From an uncultured Clostridium sp. (GTDB taxonomy: Bacteria > Bacillota > Clostridia > Clostridiales > Clostridiaceae): a DNA stretch of 58,157 bases. This document shows positions 16,816 through 27,810 of this stretch, in pieces. Both the position numbers and the translations under genes were made by a program. Each line of letters opens with the position of its first letter. Position 1 is the first letter of the stretch. Location: NCBI GenBank assembly GCA_900540255.1, contig UQFE01000017.1, forward strand, positions 1 to 58,157, given 5' to 3'. The notes under the pieces were generated by a model. The model made no database searches and was not told the origin of the DNA. It saw only the letters and a program-made list of their open reading frames with translations.

Positions 16816-18369
16816 TTAATCACCTAAGACCCATTGTCTTACTACTTTACTTGCAACTGTTGCAGCCTTTCCTGAACCTGTTCCTCCATTTTCAACAATT
16901 ACTGCAACTGCTATTTGAGGATCATTCATTGGAGCTACTGATATAAACCAACTATGTGGAGTTGCTTCACTTCCATCTGGTAAAGTATAATCAGCTGTTC
17001 CAGTTTTTCCTCCAGCATTAGTTCCTTTAAATGCTGGCCATTTACTTAAATTGCTATTTACTACATTTAACATATAATCTTGAACTGTTTGTGCTATATC
17101 ACTAGACATAACTTTCTTTAATTCTTTGTTATCTATAGATTTAATAACATTCTTATCTTTATCAACTATTGTATTTACAAGCTTTGGTTGCATCATTATA
17201 CCATCATTAGCTACTGTTGCTGCAACTAATGCCATTTGCATAGGCGTTGATAAAATACTACTTTGTCCTATACCACTTTGTGCTATATTCCCAACTTCAG
17301 AACTATCTAACGTTGGAAATCTACTTGCTGTTATAGAAACACCTGGTCCTGTTATTACAGAATTAAACCCAAAATCTTCAGCTGTAGATTTTAATTTATT
17401 ATTTCCTAATTCCATTGCTAATGTCCCAAATACAACATTACTTGATACCTTATATGATTGCTTTAAACTTAATGATCCATAAACATTATTTCCAAAATTA
17501 CTTAAACTTCTGCCATCTGGAAATTTAATTTTTCCATCATCCTGAAAAGTTCTATTAGCTACTGATGGCATATTTTCTAATGCACTTGTTAATGTAACAG
17601 TTTTAAATACAGACCCTGGCGGATAAAGTCCATTAATTGCTCTGTTTATTAATGGTGAGTTATCTGCACTTCCACTATTAGCAGCTTTCATTTCTTCAGC
17701 TAAATTATTAGGATTAAATATTGGATTTGATACCATTGCTAATATTTCTCCTGTTTTAGGATTTAAAGCAACTACAGCTCCCTTATTACTTCCTAATGCA
17801 TCGGATGCAACTTGTTGAAGTGTAGTATCTAAAGTAGTTATAACACCATTACCTACTTTATTTTCTTCTTCTTCTAATAAATTAAAATTTATTTTATCCT
17901 TAAATGTTTTAAAATTAGAAGCAAAATTAAAATTTCCTGTGCTTTCTTTATCATTTTTTATATCTTCTATTAATCCCTTAACATCAATAGAATCTAAAAA
18001 TTTTCTAAAGTTATTTCCAATTGCATTATAAGTTGTTAACTCACTATCATATTCTTCTTCTAAACCAGTTTTTCCATATACAGCACTTGTATATCCTAAT
18101 GCATGAACATATAGTCCATCATATAAATAATTCCTTTTTTGTGAAGTTTCATTTAATCTTTCACTTGTAGTTAATGCTGTTTCATTTCTATCATAAATAG
18201 TTCCTCTTAAAACTTCATTCTTTTTAGCTATAACCCTTGTATTACTTGCCATTTCATTAATTTTAGGGCTTTTAATTAGCTGAAAATATGCAATATAGGA
18301 TATCAATGCTATAAATAGTACTAAAAAAACAGTCATTACATTCTTAACGCTTTTTGCTAAATCATTCAT
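16816..18369 (-). CDS. Class B penicillin-binding protein (PbpA/FtsI type transpeptidase)
   Basis: Peptidoglycan DD-transpeptidase on the outer membrane face. One N-terminal transmembrane anchor (about 10-32), a short dimerisation domain with RGTIYDRN, then the transpeptidase domain. The active-site motifs are S253-V-F-K256 (PPGSVFKT), S309-S-N311 and K455-T-G (GGKTGTA). At 517 aa it is small for the class, matching mycobacterial PbpA-like proteins. It starts 4 bp after the SEDS gene behind GGAGGC and is surely translated with it. A SEDS glycosyltransferase plus its cognate class B PBP is a known functional pair. The FHA gene upstream suggests phospho-signal input, which is inference. Confidence 0.92.
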   Translation of the reverse strand: MNDLAKSVKNVMTVFLVLFIALISYIAYFQLIKSPKINEMASNTRVIAKKNEVLRGTIYDRNETALTTSERLNETSQKRNYLYDGLYVHALGYTSAVYGKTGLEEEYDSELTTYNAIGNNFRKFLDSIDVKGLIEDIKNDKESTGNFNFASNFKTFKDKINFNLLEEEENKVGNGVITTLDTTLQQVASDALGSNKGAVVALNPKTGEILAMVSNPIFNPNNLAEEMKAANSGSADNSPLINRAINGLYPPGSVFKTVTLTSALENMPSVANRTFQDDGKIKFPDGRSLSNFGNNVYGSLSLKQSYKVSSNVVFGTLAMELGNNKLKSTAEDFGFNSVITGPGVSITASRFPTLDSSEVGNIAQSGIGQSSILSTPMQMALVAATVANDGIMMQPKLVNTIVDKDKNVIKSIDNKELKKVMSSDIAQTVQDYMLNVVNSNLSKWPAFKGTNAGGKTGTADYTLPDGSEATPHSWFISVAPMNDPQIAVAVIVENGGTGSGKAATVASKVVRQWVLGD

Positions 18370-18372
18370 ATC

Positions 18373-19593
18373 CTATGCCTCCTCCGATATTTTTTGTAAT
18401 ATTCCTAATGCAAAGAATATAGTCAATACTGATGAACCACCATAACTTATAATAGGTAATGTTATACCTGTTAATGGAATAACTGAAAATATTCCTCCTA
18501 TTATAACTAATGTTTGACATGCTATCATTGTACTAAATCCTACAGCTATTAATTGTGAATAACTATCCTTTGTTACAAAGGCAGCTCTTATACCCCTATA
18601 AAATAATAAGAAGTATATTATCATTAATCCAATTGCAAAAATTATTCCAAATTCTTCACATATAATTGCATAAATCATATCACTTTCTTTTACAGGTAAG
18701 TTTTGAAAGTGTCCTTGACCTAATCCAACCCCAAAAAGTCCTCCAGCTGCAATAGAATACATTCCTTCAACTATTTGATATGATGATCCTAATGCATATT
18801 TCCATGGATCACGCCAAATCATAACTCTTTCCCTTACATGGCCAAACATTGTATAACCTGCAACAGAACCTATTGCTGCTAATCCTAAAGCTGTAAAAAC
18901 ATACTTTTTCTTTGATGTTGCAACATAAAGTAAAGTTATTGATATCCCAAAGAATATTAATGCACTCCCTAAATCTCTTTGTAATACCATACATCCCATT
19001 GAAAAACCTGCAACTAATGCTGGTTGAAATAATTGTTTAACTTCTTCCTTGAAACTTTTTTTAGATTCATATGTAGCCAATGCTGCTGCTAAATATAAAA
19101 CTAATGCTATTTTAGCAAATTCTGATGGCTGAAAAGAAATTGGCCCTATTAATATCCAGTTTTTTGCACCAAACTGTTCTGTACCAAATATTAAAGCTAA
19201 TGGCATTAATACCAATGTTATTATCATATATACATTTTTATATTTTGCAAAACTTTTTAAATCCGGCAATATTACAACTATTAATATATAACCAATTATC
19301 CCAAGTGCTATCCATATAAGCTGTTTAATAGCTGTATTTGGATTTATTCTATATAACATTGCTACTCCTACTACTGCTAACACACTTGCAAAAATTAAAA
19401 TAAATTTATCTCCATCTGGATAAAATCTTCTAACTATAAAGTGGGAATAGCCTATTAATACACATAAGACTACTCCCATTATTAATGCAAATTTATCAAA
19501 AGGCTGTTGTAAAAAGCCTAATGCTGTGAAAAGTAGTAAGCATAGCAGATATACTAAATTTAGTAATCTTTTTTCTCGCTTTTTTGCTTTCAT
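18373..19593 (-). CDS. FtsW/RodA/SpoVE family SEDS peptidoglycan glycosyltransferase
   Basis: 406-aa polytopic membrane protein with about ten transmembrane segments. SEDS signatures are present: the family core QPSEFAKIALVLYLA, LQRDLGSALIFFG, and GIILLPLTGI-like GGIFSVIPLTGITLPIISYGGSS near the end. It polymerises lipid II into glycan strands with a partner class B PBP, here the next gene. Sequence alone does not tell FtsW (division) from RodA (elongation) or SpoVE (spore cortex). The start is ATG behind GAGGTGAGG. It lies between the FHA gene (85 bp upstream) and pbp (4 bp downstream). Confidence 0.93.
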   Translation of the reverse strand: MKAKKREKRLLNLVYLLCLLLFTALGFLQQPFDKFALIMGVVLCVLIGYSHFIVRRFYPDGDKFILIFASVLAVVGVAMLYRINPNTAIKQLIWIALGIIGYILIVVILPDLKSFAKYKNVYMIITLVLMPLALIFGTEQFGAKNWILIGPISFQPSEFAKIALVLYLAAALATYESKKSFKEEVKQLFQPALVAGFSMGCMVLQRDLGSALIFFGISITLLYVATSKKKYVFTALGLAAIGSVAGYTMFGHVRERVMIWRDPWKYALGSSYQIVEGMYSIAAGGLFGVGLGQGHFQNLPVKESDMIYAIICEEFGIIFAIGLMIIYFLLFYRGIRAAFVTKDSYSQLIAVGFSTMIACQTLVIIGGIFSVIPLTGITLPIISYGGSSVLTIFFALGILQKISEEA

Positions 19594-19678
19594 ATCCTCA
19601 CCTCTAAATTATTACTAAAACATCTTTTCTTAACGTCTAAGATATAAGTTCAACTATCTAAATCATAAATTTAGAGTT

Positions 19679-20128
19679 TTACTTACCTGATTTTAAAACC
19701 TTAAAAATTGCACTTCCTATTTTTACTTCATCATCAGCAATAAGCTTATATTTTGCCTCAATTCTTTCATTATTTACATATACACCATTTGTACTATTTA
19801 AATCTTCAACATATAAATTATTATTTTTAGCATATATCCTTGCATGATTACCTGATACAAAAGGCTCTGTTAATACTATTGTATTTTCTGCTTTTCTTCC
19901 TAATGTAATAATTCCCCTTATAGGAACTACCGCGCCCTGCTCCAGTGTAGAATTAACACCTGTTTGAATAACTTCAATTCCATATCTTATTCCTGAGTTA
20001 TTATTTTTAGCCTTACCACCTGTCTTAACATCTTTATACATTATTTTTAATGCATAATATATAATTACATATAATAAAATTATAAAAATTATACCAAATA
20101 CAAAAGTAACTAACTTTCCAAAACTCAT
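19679..20128 (-). CDS. Membrane-anchored FHA-domain protein
   Basis: 149 aa. One N-terminal transmembrane helix (about 8-28) is followed by a linker and a cytosolic FHA domain (about 65-140). The phosphothreonine-binding residues are present: GRK at 77-79, S92-G-N-H95 and NSTNGV around 111-116. FHA domains bind pThr made by Ser/Thr kinases of the PASTA/PknB type. The gene lies directly before the SEDS/PBP pair, as in many clostridia and actinobacteria, so the likely role is phospho-dependent control of that wall-synthesis complex. The partner kinase is not in this window. The start is ATG behind GAGGTGAAGG. Confidence 0.9.
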   Translation of the reverse strand: MSFGKLVTFVFGIIFIILLYVIIYYALKIMYKDVKTGGKAKNNNSGIRYGIEVIQTGVNSTLEQGAVVPIRGIITLGRKAENTIVLTEPFVSGNHARIYAKNNNLYVEDLNSTNGVYVNNERIEAKYKLIADDEVKIGSAIFKVLKSGK

Positions 20129-20203
20129 ACCTTCACCTCAAACTAATGAATATTTACCATTATATATTAAATCTTATTGTAAAAAATAACAAGCCATCTT
20201 AAT

Positions 20204-23029
20204 TTATCTTAATAACTTCTTAAGATATCTACCAGTATAAGAGTTATCATTTTCGACAATTTTTTCTGGTGTTCCTTGTGCTACTAAAGTACCACCTTTA
20301 TCTCCACCTTCTGGTCCTAAATCTATTATATAATCTGCACATTTTATCATATCTAAATTATGTTCTATAACAATAACAGTATTTCCTGCATCAACTAGTC
20401 TTTGTAATATTTCAACTAATCTATTTACATCATCTACATGAAGTCCTGTTGTTGGTTCATCTAAAATATATAATGTCTTTCCTGTACTTCTTTTGGATAA
20501 TTCAAATGCAAGTTTAATTCTTTGAGCTTCTCCACCTGATAATTGAGTTGATGGTTGACCTAATCTAATATATCCTAATCCTACATCTTTTAATGTTTGA
20601 ATCTTATTTTTTATTCTTGGAATATTTTCAAAAAACTCTAAAGCTTCTTCAACAGTCATATTTAAAACATCATCTATATTTTTTCCCTTATACTTAACTT
20701 CAAGAGTTTCCCTATTGTATCTTTTTCCTTTACAAACTTCACAAGGAACATATACATCAGATAAGAACTGCATTTCTATTTTTATAATTCCATCTCCTGA
20801 ACAAGCTTCACATCTTCCACCTTTTACATTAAAACTAAATCTTCCTGGCTTATATCCTCTCATTTTAGCTTCTGGTGTTTGTGAAAATAATTCTCTTATT
20901 ATATCAAATGTACCTGTATATGTTGCTGGGTTGGAACGTGGTGTTCTTCCTATAGGGCTTTGATCAATATCTATAATTTTATCTATATTTTCATATCCTG
21001 TTATTTCTTTATAAGCTCCTGTTGGATTTTTACTTTTATTTACTATCTTATTTAAACCTTTATATAATATTTCATTTACTAAAGTACTTTTACCTGATCC
21101 TGAAACACCTGTAACCATTGTTAATACTCCCAAAGGAAATTTAACATTTAAGTTTTTAAGGTTATTTTCTTTAGCCCCAGTTACAGTAATAAAGTTTCCA
21201 TTACCTTTTCTTCTTTCTTCAGGAACTTTAATTGATTTTTCTCCTGTTAAGTATTGACCTGTAATTGATTCCTTACATGCCATAATTTCATTAACTGGTC
21301 CTGCTGCAATTATTTGACCACCATGTTCTCCTGCCCTTGGCCCTATATCTACTATATAATCAGCTTCCCTCATAGTATCTTCATCATGTTCAACAACTAT
21401 AACAGTATTTCCTACCTCCCTTAAGTTTTTTAATGTTTGAATCAACTTATCATTATCTCTTTGATGTAATCCAATACTTGGCTCATCTAATATATATAAC
21501 ACCCCCATCAATGCTGATCCAATTTGTGTTGCAAGTCTTATTCTTTGTGCTTCTCCACCAGAAAGAGTTCCTGAACTTCTTGAAAGATTTAAATAATCTA
21601 ATCCAACATTAACTAAGAATTCTAACCTACTTCTTATTTCCTTTACTATTTGACCACTTATAATTCTTTCTTTTTCAGATAGTGTAATTGAACTTATAAA
21701 CTCAAGTTCTTCCTTAATTGACATCTTAGTAAATTCATATATATTTTTACCACCAACTGTAACTGCTAAAACTTCATTATTAAGTCTTGCTCCTTTACAT
21801 TTTGGACATGCCTTATTACTCATGTATTGTTCTATTTCATTCTTTATAACATCTGAATTAGTTTCCTTATATCTTTTTATTAATGAATTAATTTCTCCAT
21901 CATATGAATAAGAATATAATCCTTTTACTCCATCCTTAGTATATGTTATTGATAATTTATGCCCATCAGTTCCATATAATAATAAATCTAAATGTTCTTT
22001 AGATAACTCCTTTATTGGCTTATTTAAATCCAAATCATATTCTTTGCTTAAGGCTTGTAATATTGCATACGTCCATGAATCTTCCTTTAACCTTCCTTCT
22101 CCCCATGTTGCTATAGCACCTTCCATAACACTTAGGTTCTTATTTGGAATAACTAAGTTTGGATCTATTTCCATTAAAGTTCCTAAGCCATCACATTTAT
22201 CACATTTTCCATATGGGGCATTAAATGAAAACATTCTCGGCTCAAATTCTTGTATACTAATTCCACAATCAGCACATGCAAAATTTTCACTAAATAATAT
22301 ATCTTTATCGCCAATTACGTTTATAATTACTAATCCTTCTGCTAATCTTAATGCCGCTTCTAATGAATCACTTAATCTTCCTTCCATGCCTTCTTTTATA
22401 ATAAGTCTATCTATAACAGCTTCAATATTATGCTTTTTAGTCTTTTCAAGCTTTATATCCTCTTCAGCTAACTCATATATTTCTCCATCAACCCTAGCTC
22501 TTACATATCCATTTTTCTTTATATTATCTAAAACTTTTTCATGCGTCCCTTTTTTCCCTCTAATTATTGGAGCTAAAATTTGAATTTTAGTTTTATCCCC
22601 AAGTGCCATTACTTGATCCACAATTTGATCCACAGACTGCTTGCTTATTACCTTTCCACACTTAGGACAATGTGGAATTCCTATTCTTGCATATAATAAT
22701 CTTAAATAATCATAAATTTCAGTAATTGTTCCAACTGTAGACCTTGGATTTTTGCTAGTTGTTTTTTGATCTATTGATATTGCTGGTGATAAACCTTCAA
22801 TATAATCTACATCAGGCTTATTCATTTGCCCTAAAAATTGTCTTGCATATGCTGATAAAGACTCAACATATCTTCTTTGCCCTTCTGCATATAATGTATC
22901 AAATGCTAAAGAAGATTTACCTGAACCTGATAATCCAGTAAATACTATTAATTTATCTCTAGGAATTTCTAGAGAAACATTTTTTAAATTATGTACTCTT
23001 GCACCTTTTACTATAATCTTATCTTTCAT
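20204..23029 (-). CDS. uvrA: UvrABC system protein A
   Basis: Damage-sensing ATPase of nucleotide excision repair; 941 aa with two ABC ATPase modules. Walker A motifs are [19 protein letters not shown] and [13 protein letters not shown] signatures are [12 protein letters not shown] and [12 protein letters not shown]. Zinc-finger cysteine sets are CPKCGK (N-terminal), CADCG/CDKCDG (about residue 255) and CEACSGDG...CEVCKGKRY (about 735). The upstream in-frame ATG would add nine residues; GAGGGT is placed for the ATG at 23029. uvrB lies 2.7 kb upstream, with an ABC exporter pair between them, whereas uvrB-uvrA are directly adjacent in many Firmicutes. Confidence 0.97.
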   Translation of the reverse strand: MKDKIIVKGARVHNLKNVSLEIPRDKLIVFTGLSGSGKSSLAFDTLYAEGQRRYVESLSAYARQFLGQMNKPDVDYIEGLSPAISIDQKTTSKNPRSTVGTITEIYDYLRLLYARIGIPHCPKCGKVISKQSVDQIVDQVMALGDKTKIQILAPIIRGKKGTHEKVLDNIKKNGYVRARVDGEIYELAEEDIKLEKTKKHNIEAVIDRLIIKEGMEGRLSDSLEAALRLAEGLVIINVIGDKDILFSENFACADCGISIQEFEPRMFSFNAPYGKCDKCDGLGTLMEIDPNLVIPNKNLSVMEGAIATWGEGRLKEDSWTYAILQALSKEYDLDLNKPIKELSKEHLDLLLYGTDGHKLSITYTKDGVKGLYSYSYDGEINSLIKRYKETNSDVIKNEIEQYMSNKACPKCKGARLNNEVLAVTVGGKNIYEFTKMSIKEELEFISSITLSEKERIISGQIVKEIRSRLEFLVNVGLDYLNLSRSSGTLSGGEAQRIRLATQIGSALMGVLYILDEPSIGLHQRDNDKLIQTLKNLREVGNTVIVVEHDEDTMREADYIVDIGPRAGEHGGQIIAAGPVNEIMACKESITGQYLTGEKSIKVPEERRKGNGNFITVTGAKENNLKNLNVKFPLGVLTMVTGVSGSGKSTLVNEILYKGLNKIVNKSKNPTGAYKEITGYENIDKIIDIDQSPIGRTPRSNPATYTGTFDIIRELFSQTPEAKMRGYKPGRFSFNVKGGRCEACSGDGIIKIEMQFLSDVYVPCEVCKGKRYNRETLEVKYKGKNIDDVLNMTVEEALEFFENIPRIKNKIQTLKDVGLGYIRLGQPSTQLSGGEAQRIKLAFELSKRSTGKTLYILDEPTTGLHVDDVNRLVEILQRLVDAGNTVIVIEHNLDMIKCADYIIDLGPEGGDKGGTLVAQGTPEKIVENDNSYTGRYLKKLLR

Positions 23030-23249
23030 TTTTCTACCCTCTTCGATATACTTCATTATTTTATTTTTGTCATAATTTCTTTTCTTTAATCCCGAACAAA
23101 TATTCTCTTTATTATATTTTAGGTTTATTGATTTTTATTGTCAATAAATTTCATGATTAATATTTACAAGACTTATCTTATATTTTTATATATTTACATC
23201 ACAACATATTTACTTAAAGTATCACTAATATTTTATATCACCTGTTTAT

Positions 23250-23293
23250 AAAAAAATACAAGCAAATACATTTCATGAATTCACTTGCATTTA
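23250..23293 (-). terminator. Terminator after the ABC exporter permease
   Basis: AAATGCAAGTG / TATTTGCTTGTATTT stem with T7 on the minus strand, just beyond the permease stop. The gap between it and uvrA (23030-23249) is AT-rich and presumably holds the uvrA promoter; I see no gene there. Confidence 0.6.
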
Positions 23294-23333
23294 TCATAAC
23301 TATTTTTATTTCATTTTCATAAAATTAATATTT

Positions 23334-24950
23334 TTATAATCTACTAAATTTCTCATTACCTATATAATTCAATATCTTAATTGAAACAAATAGATATATT
23401 AAAAATATAATTAATATTGAACTTAAAATAATCATCATATTTGTAATATTGAATACTTTAACTAATACAACTGATACTGCTACAACTACTAATATTAATA
23501 TCAATATTCCCAAAATAGTAATCATTACACTTGCGCTTTGCTTTACTACTGTTGTTGGATTTGTCCACTCCATCTTTGGAAAATATAAATTAATTATTAT
23601 TCCTAATATAGCTGATACAATTGCAAATACTATACTAATTACTAAGTTAAATATTAAATACTTTATATCGAACTTTAATCCTATATAAAAAAATACATTT
23701 GCTATAATTGATGCTGGAATTGTTATTATTAAATTAGTTATTATTTTACCCTTAAAGATATCATTAGGTTCTATTGGCAATGATTTTAATATCCATAACC
23801 TATTTCCTTCTAATGATATTGATGAATTTGTTGTACAAGATAGTCCAATAGTAAATACTAAGAAAACTAATATTGCAACTGGAATCATATTAGCTATCTC
23901 AGGATACCCCAAAAATTCCACTAACGTTTCTTTACTTACAAATAACGTTGCAATGGATGCTGCAACTAATAATACCATCCCAAACGCTGTATTCATAACA
24001 TAAATAGGTGTTGCAAAGTATCTTCTTAGTTCTTGCGTAATCAATGATTTTATTACACTGCTTGCTTCTAACTTTGACACCTTATAATTTGCCTTTTTAT
24101 AGCTTTCTGATAATTTCCCATTTATAACTTTAAATGTCTTACTAAATACCAAAATAAATATTAAAAATGGAACTATTGATATTAGTATAAACTTTATTAA
24201 AGCAAATATATCATAATTTACTAAAGCTTCTTTTAAATACATTGCTGGTAGATATATGCTAGATAGTCCTTTTACTATTGAGTCACTATTTGCAATAAAT
24301 TCATTAATATAATTTTGCATATTCATTGAAAGTATCATAATTAATAAAAATGCTATCATACCAACAACTGTAGTTACTATATTTTTATGCTTAAATCTTG
24401 ATGATATAAATGTTATAGCAACAGCTATTATTGAAGCTGCTATTATTGGAATCATTGGTATAAATATTAACCCTATTATTAATATAATGAAGAAAATCCA
24501 TGATAAACTTCCATTATAGATAAAATATACTATTGAAGCCGGTACTATTACAAGTGCTGTTCCTATATAGTTTATAGACATTAAACTTAATATTTTACTA
24601 GTTAATATTGTACTATTTCTTATAGGTAAAGCCATTAATAAATCGTAATCTTTTGAACTAAATAATGTTCCTTGCGCTTTATATATTGATGTTATAAAGC
24701 TTAAAATACATGAAAATAATACAGCAACTATTAATATTAAATCTAAATATCCCATTGGTTTTAATACTTTAGCTAATGTAATTGAATATGCTGTTGATAA
24801 AAAGCATATTACTGATGCTATTAATAATAAAGTAGCTGTAGTAATTAATAACTTCTTCTTTTCATTAGAAGTATTAACTCCTTTAGACAAAGAATTAATT
24901 CCTGTGCTATTTATAAATGAATTTTTTAATAAAATAAATAAATTACTCAT
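23334..24950 (-). CDS. ABC exporter permease, ABC-2-like
   Basis: 538-aa integral membrane protein with about 12 predicted transmembrane segments grouped in two halves, and a cytoplasmic stretch near residues 285-305. It has no recognisable substrate motif. It overlaps the ATPase gene upstream by 8 bp and must be its membrane partner. The segment ILVFLVFTIGLSCTTNSSISLEGNRLWILKSLPI resembles permeases of the YthQ/EcsB-type exporter families. The ATG at 24950 is preferred because GGAG lies 10 bp before it; an upstream TTG is also open. The substrate is unknown; drug, peptide or lipid export are all possible. Confidence 0.8.
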   Translation of the reverse strand: MSNLFILLKNSFINSTGINSLSKGVNTSNEKKKLLITTATLLLIASVICFLSTAYSITLAKVLKPMGYLDLILIVAVLFSCILSFITSIYKAQGTLFSSKDYDLLMALPIRNSTILTSKILSLMSINYIGTALVIVPASIVYFIYNGSLSWIFFIILIIGLIFIPMIPIIAASIIAVAITFISSRFKHKNIVTTVVGMIAFLLIMILSMNMQNYINEFIANSDSIVKGLSSIYLPAMYLKEALVNYDIFALIKFILISIVPFLIFILVFSKTFKVINGKLSESYKKANYKVSKLEASSVIKSLITQELRRYFATPIYVMNTAFGMVLLVAASIATLFVSKETLVEFLGYPEIANMIPVAILVFLVFTIGLSCTTNSSISLEGNRLWILKSLPIEPNDIFKGKIITNLIITIPASIIANVFFYIGLKFDIKYLIFNLVISIVFAIVSAILGIIINLYFPKMEWTNPTTVVKQSASVMITILGILILILVVVAVSVVLVKVFNITNMMIILSSILIIFLIYLFVSIKILNYIGNEKFSRL

Positions 24951-25656
24951 TACCAATCAACTCCATAAACACTTCTTCTAAAGAATTATTACCTTTAACT
25001 TGTTCAGTAGTCCCTTCTGCAACTATTTTTCCCTCTTTAATAATTACAATCTTATCACATAATTTTTCTGCTACCTCCAATACATGAGTTGAAAAGAATA
25101 TTGCACTACCTTCATTGCAAAGTTCCCTCATTATTTCCTTAAGTGTATGAGAAGCTTTAGGGTCTAACCCAACAAATGGTTCATCTAATATTAATAACCT
25201 TGGTTTATGAATTAATGCTGATATTATTGCTAACTTTTGTTTCATACCATGAGAATATGAAGAAATTAAATCTCCTAGATATTTAGTTAGCTCAAACTTA
25301 TCTCCATAATACTTAATTAATTTTTCTCTTTGTTCTTTACTTATTTTATAAATATCTGCAATAAAGCTTAAATATTGTATTCCAGTTAAAGCTTCATAAA
25401 GGTCTGGATTATCTGGAATATATGCCATTACTTTTTTACATTCTATAGGATTTTTCTTAATAGATTTACTATCTATTAATATATCCCCTTCACTAAATTC
25501 TAATATTCCAACTATAGATTTAATCGTTGTTGTTTTTCCTGCACCATTGTGACCTATAAATCCAAATATCTCCCCACTATTTACAGTTAAAGATATATTA
25601 TCAACTGCTTTTTTACCCTTTGAATATTCTTTTGAAAAATTTTTTATTTTTAGCAT
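24943..25656 (-). CDS. ABC transporter ATP-binding protein
   Basis: 237-aa nucleotide-binding subunit. Walker A GHNGAGKTT (about 34-42), signature SYSHGMKQKLAI, Walker B LLILDEPFVGLDP, and a conserved switch His in FFSTHVLEVAEKLC. The single NBD paired with a 12-TM permease fits an ABC-2/DrrA-type exporter. Signature SHGMK replaces the standard SGGQ, which is common in this exporter group. The start is ATG behind GAGAGGG, 63 bp after uvrB, so read-through from uvrB is possible. No evident regulator is adjacent. Confidence 0.92.
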   Translation of the reverse strand: MLKIKNFSKEYSKGKKAVDNISLTVNSGEIFGFIGHNGAGKTTTIKSIVGILEFSEGDILIDSKSIKKNPIECKKVMAYIPDNPDLYEALTGIQYLSFIADIYKISKEQREKLIKYYGDKFELTKYLGDLISSYSHGMKQKLAIISALIHKPRLLILDEPFVGLDPKASHTLKEIMRELCNEGSAIFFSTHVLEVAEKLCDKIVIIKEGKIVAEGTTEQVKGNNSLEEVFMELIGNE

Positions 25657-25719
25657 CTTTCCCTCTCAAACTCCATTATTTTATTAAAATCAATATCCTA
25701 TTATAAATTTCCTAAAAAA

Positions 25720-27693
25720 TTATTTTTCTTTTAAATCATTAATCATATCTCTAAGCTCTGCTGCTCTTTCAAATTGAAGATTTTTAGCTGCTTCTTTCAT
25801 TTCCTCAGTATATTGCTTAATTAACTTCTTCTTGTCCTTTTCACTTAATGAAATTGAATCATTATTTACATTATATTCTGAGGAATCTTCTGCAACCTTT
25901 GTTGCTTCAATTACATCTCTAATTCCTTTAATTATAGTTTTAGGAACAATTCCATGTTCTTTATTGTAGTTCATTTGAATTTCTCTTCTTCTATTTGTTT
26001 CTTTAATAGCTCTATCCATAGACCCAGTCATTTTATCTGCATACATAATTACTTTACTTTCAGAATTTCTAGCAGCTCTTCCTATAGTTTGGACCATAGA
26101 TGTTTCAGAACGTAAAAATCCTTCCTTGTCTGCATCTAAAATTGCAACAAGAGCAACTTCTGGAATATCTAGGCCTTCTCTTAAAAGGTTTATTCCAACA
26201 AGTACATCAAATTCACCTAATCTTAAATTTCTTATTATCTCCATTCTTTCAATAGTCTTTATATCAGAATGCATATAAGTAGTTTTAATTCCTAATTGAG
26301 TTAAGTACTTTGTTAAATCCTCAGCCATTTTTTTAGTTAGCGTTGTAACTAATGTTCTAAATCCCCTTTCCGTTGTTTTAATTATTTCTGCATATAAATC
26401 ATCTATCTGACCTGTAACTGGCCTTATTTCAACAATTGGATCTAAAAGTCCTGTAGGCCTTATTATTTGTTCTGCTATATTAGTTGAATGATCTAATTCA
26501 TATTGACCTGGCGTTGCAGAAACAAATATAAGTTGATTAATTTTACTTTCAAATTCATTGAACTTAAGTGGTCTATTATCATAAGCACAAGGAAGCCTAA
26601 ATCCATAATCAACTAATGTATCTTTTCTTGACCTATCACCTGCATACATTGCTCTTACCTGTGGTAAAGTAACATGACTTTCATCTATAAACATTAAATA
26701 ATCATCAGGAAAGTAATCTAATAATGTTTTTGGCGGAGTTCCAGGTGCTCTTCCATCTAAAACTCTTGAATAATTTTCAATTCCACTACAATATCCCATT
26801 TCCTTAATCATTTCTATATCATAATTTGTTCTTTGTCTTAGCCTTTGAGCTTCTAATAATTTATCTTGTGATGTTAATTCTCTTAATCTTTCCTCTAATT
26901 CATCTTCAATTTCTCTTATTGCTTTATTTAATGTTTCTTGTGATGCAGCAAAGTGAGATGCTGGGAAAATTGCAACATGCTCTCTTTCACCCAATATCTT
27001 TCCTGTTAAAACATCAAATTCTCTTATTCTATCAATTTCATCTCCAAAGAACTCTATCCTAATTCCCTTAGTTGATGATGAAGCTGGAATAATATCTAAT
27101 GAATCACCTCTAACTCTAAAAGTACCTCTTGCAAAATCAATATCATTTCTTTCATATTGAATTTCTATAAGCCTTTTAATTATTTCATCTCTCTCTTTTT
27201 CCATTCCTACTCTCAGTGAAATAGTTAATTTCTTATACTCATCTGGATTACCTAACCCATATATACATGATACAGAAGCTACTATTATTACATCTCTTCT
27301 TTCAAATAATGCAGATGTAGCAGAATGCCTTAACTTATCTATTTCATCATTTATAGAAGCATCTTTTTCAATAAAGGTATCTGTTTGAGGCACATATGCT
27401 TCTGGCTGATAATAATCATAATAAGATACAAAGTATTCTACTATGTTATTTGGAAAGAATTCTTTAAACTCCGAACATAACTGTGCTGCTAGTGTTTTAT
27501 TATGAGCTAAAACTATAGTTGGCTTTTGTACTTTTTCAATTATATTTGCCATTGTATATGTTTTACCTGATCCAGTTACCCCTAATAGTGTTTGGAACTT
27601 TTCATTTTTATTTAATCCTGATACTAAACTTTCTATAGCTACAGGTTGATCTCCCATTGGCTTAAATTTAGAATGTATCTTAAAGTTTCCCAT
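25720..27693 (-). CDS. uvrB: UvrABC system protein B
   Basis: Damage-verification helicase of nucleotide excision repair; 657 aa. Walker A GVTGSGKT, the beta-hairpin region [30 protein letters not shown] (motif II), helicase motifs V/VI ([21 protein letters not shown]) and a C-terminal UVR motif ([30 protein letters not shown]) that binds UvrC. The longer open frame begins five codons earlier; GGAG lies 9 bp before the ATG at 27693, and the family starts there. It follows the MinJ-like PDZ gene across a terminator. Confidence 0.97.
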   Translation of the reverse strand: MGNFKIHSKFKPMGDQPVAIESLVSGLNKNEKFQTLLGVTGSGKTYTMANIIEKVQKPTIVLAHNKTLAAQLCSEFKEFFPNNIVEYFVSYYDYYQPEAYVPQTDTFIEKDASINDEIDKLRHSATSALFERRDVIIVASVSCIYGLGNPDEYKKLTISLRVGMEKERDEIIKRLIEIQYERNDIDFARGTFRVRGDSLDIIPASSSTKGIRIEFFGDEIDRIREFDVLTGKILGEREHVAIFPASHFAASQETLNKAIREIEDELEERLRELTSQDKLLEAQRLRQRTNYDIEMIKEMGYCSGIENYSRVLDGRAPGTPPKTLLDYFPDDYLMFIDESHVTLPQVRAMYAGDRSRKDTLVDYGFRLPCAYDNRPLKFNEFESKINQLIFVSATPGQYELDHSTNIAEQIIRPTGLLDPIVEIRPVTGQIDDLYAEIIKTTERGFRTLVTTLTKKMAEDLTKYLTQLGIKTTYMHSDIKTIERMEIIRNLRLGEFDVLVGINLLREGLDIPEVALVAILDADKEGFLRSETSMVQTIGRAARNSESKVIMYADKMTGSMDRAIKETNRRREIQMNYNKEHGIVPKTIIKGIRDVIEATKVAEDSSEYNVNNDSISLSEKDKKKLIKQYTEEMKEAAKNLQFERAAELRDMINDLKEK

Positions 27694-27772
27694 ATATATC
27701 AACTCCAAATTTTTCTTATTTTCTTAAATATATTTTACTTTTTATATTCACCATTTTCAAAACTTTTATAAC

Positions 27773-27810
27773 AAAAAATAGAGGTCAGTATAAACTTTCC
27801 TCTATTTTTT
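27773..27810 (-). terminator. Terminator after the PDZ membrane gene
   Basis: AAAAATAGAGG / CCTCTATTTTT stem overlapping the end of the PDZ gene and followed by Ts on the minus strand. It separates the ftsEX-ctp-PDZ group from uvrB. Confidence 0.8.

Noticed and set aside
18809..18994. Minus-strand 61-codon frame inside the SEDS gene
   Set aside because: Out-of-frame shadow of ftsW/rodA without a ribosome binding site.
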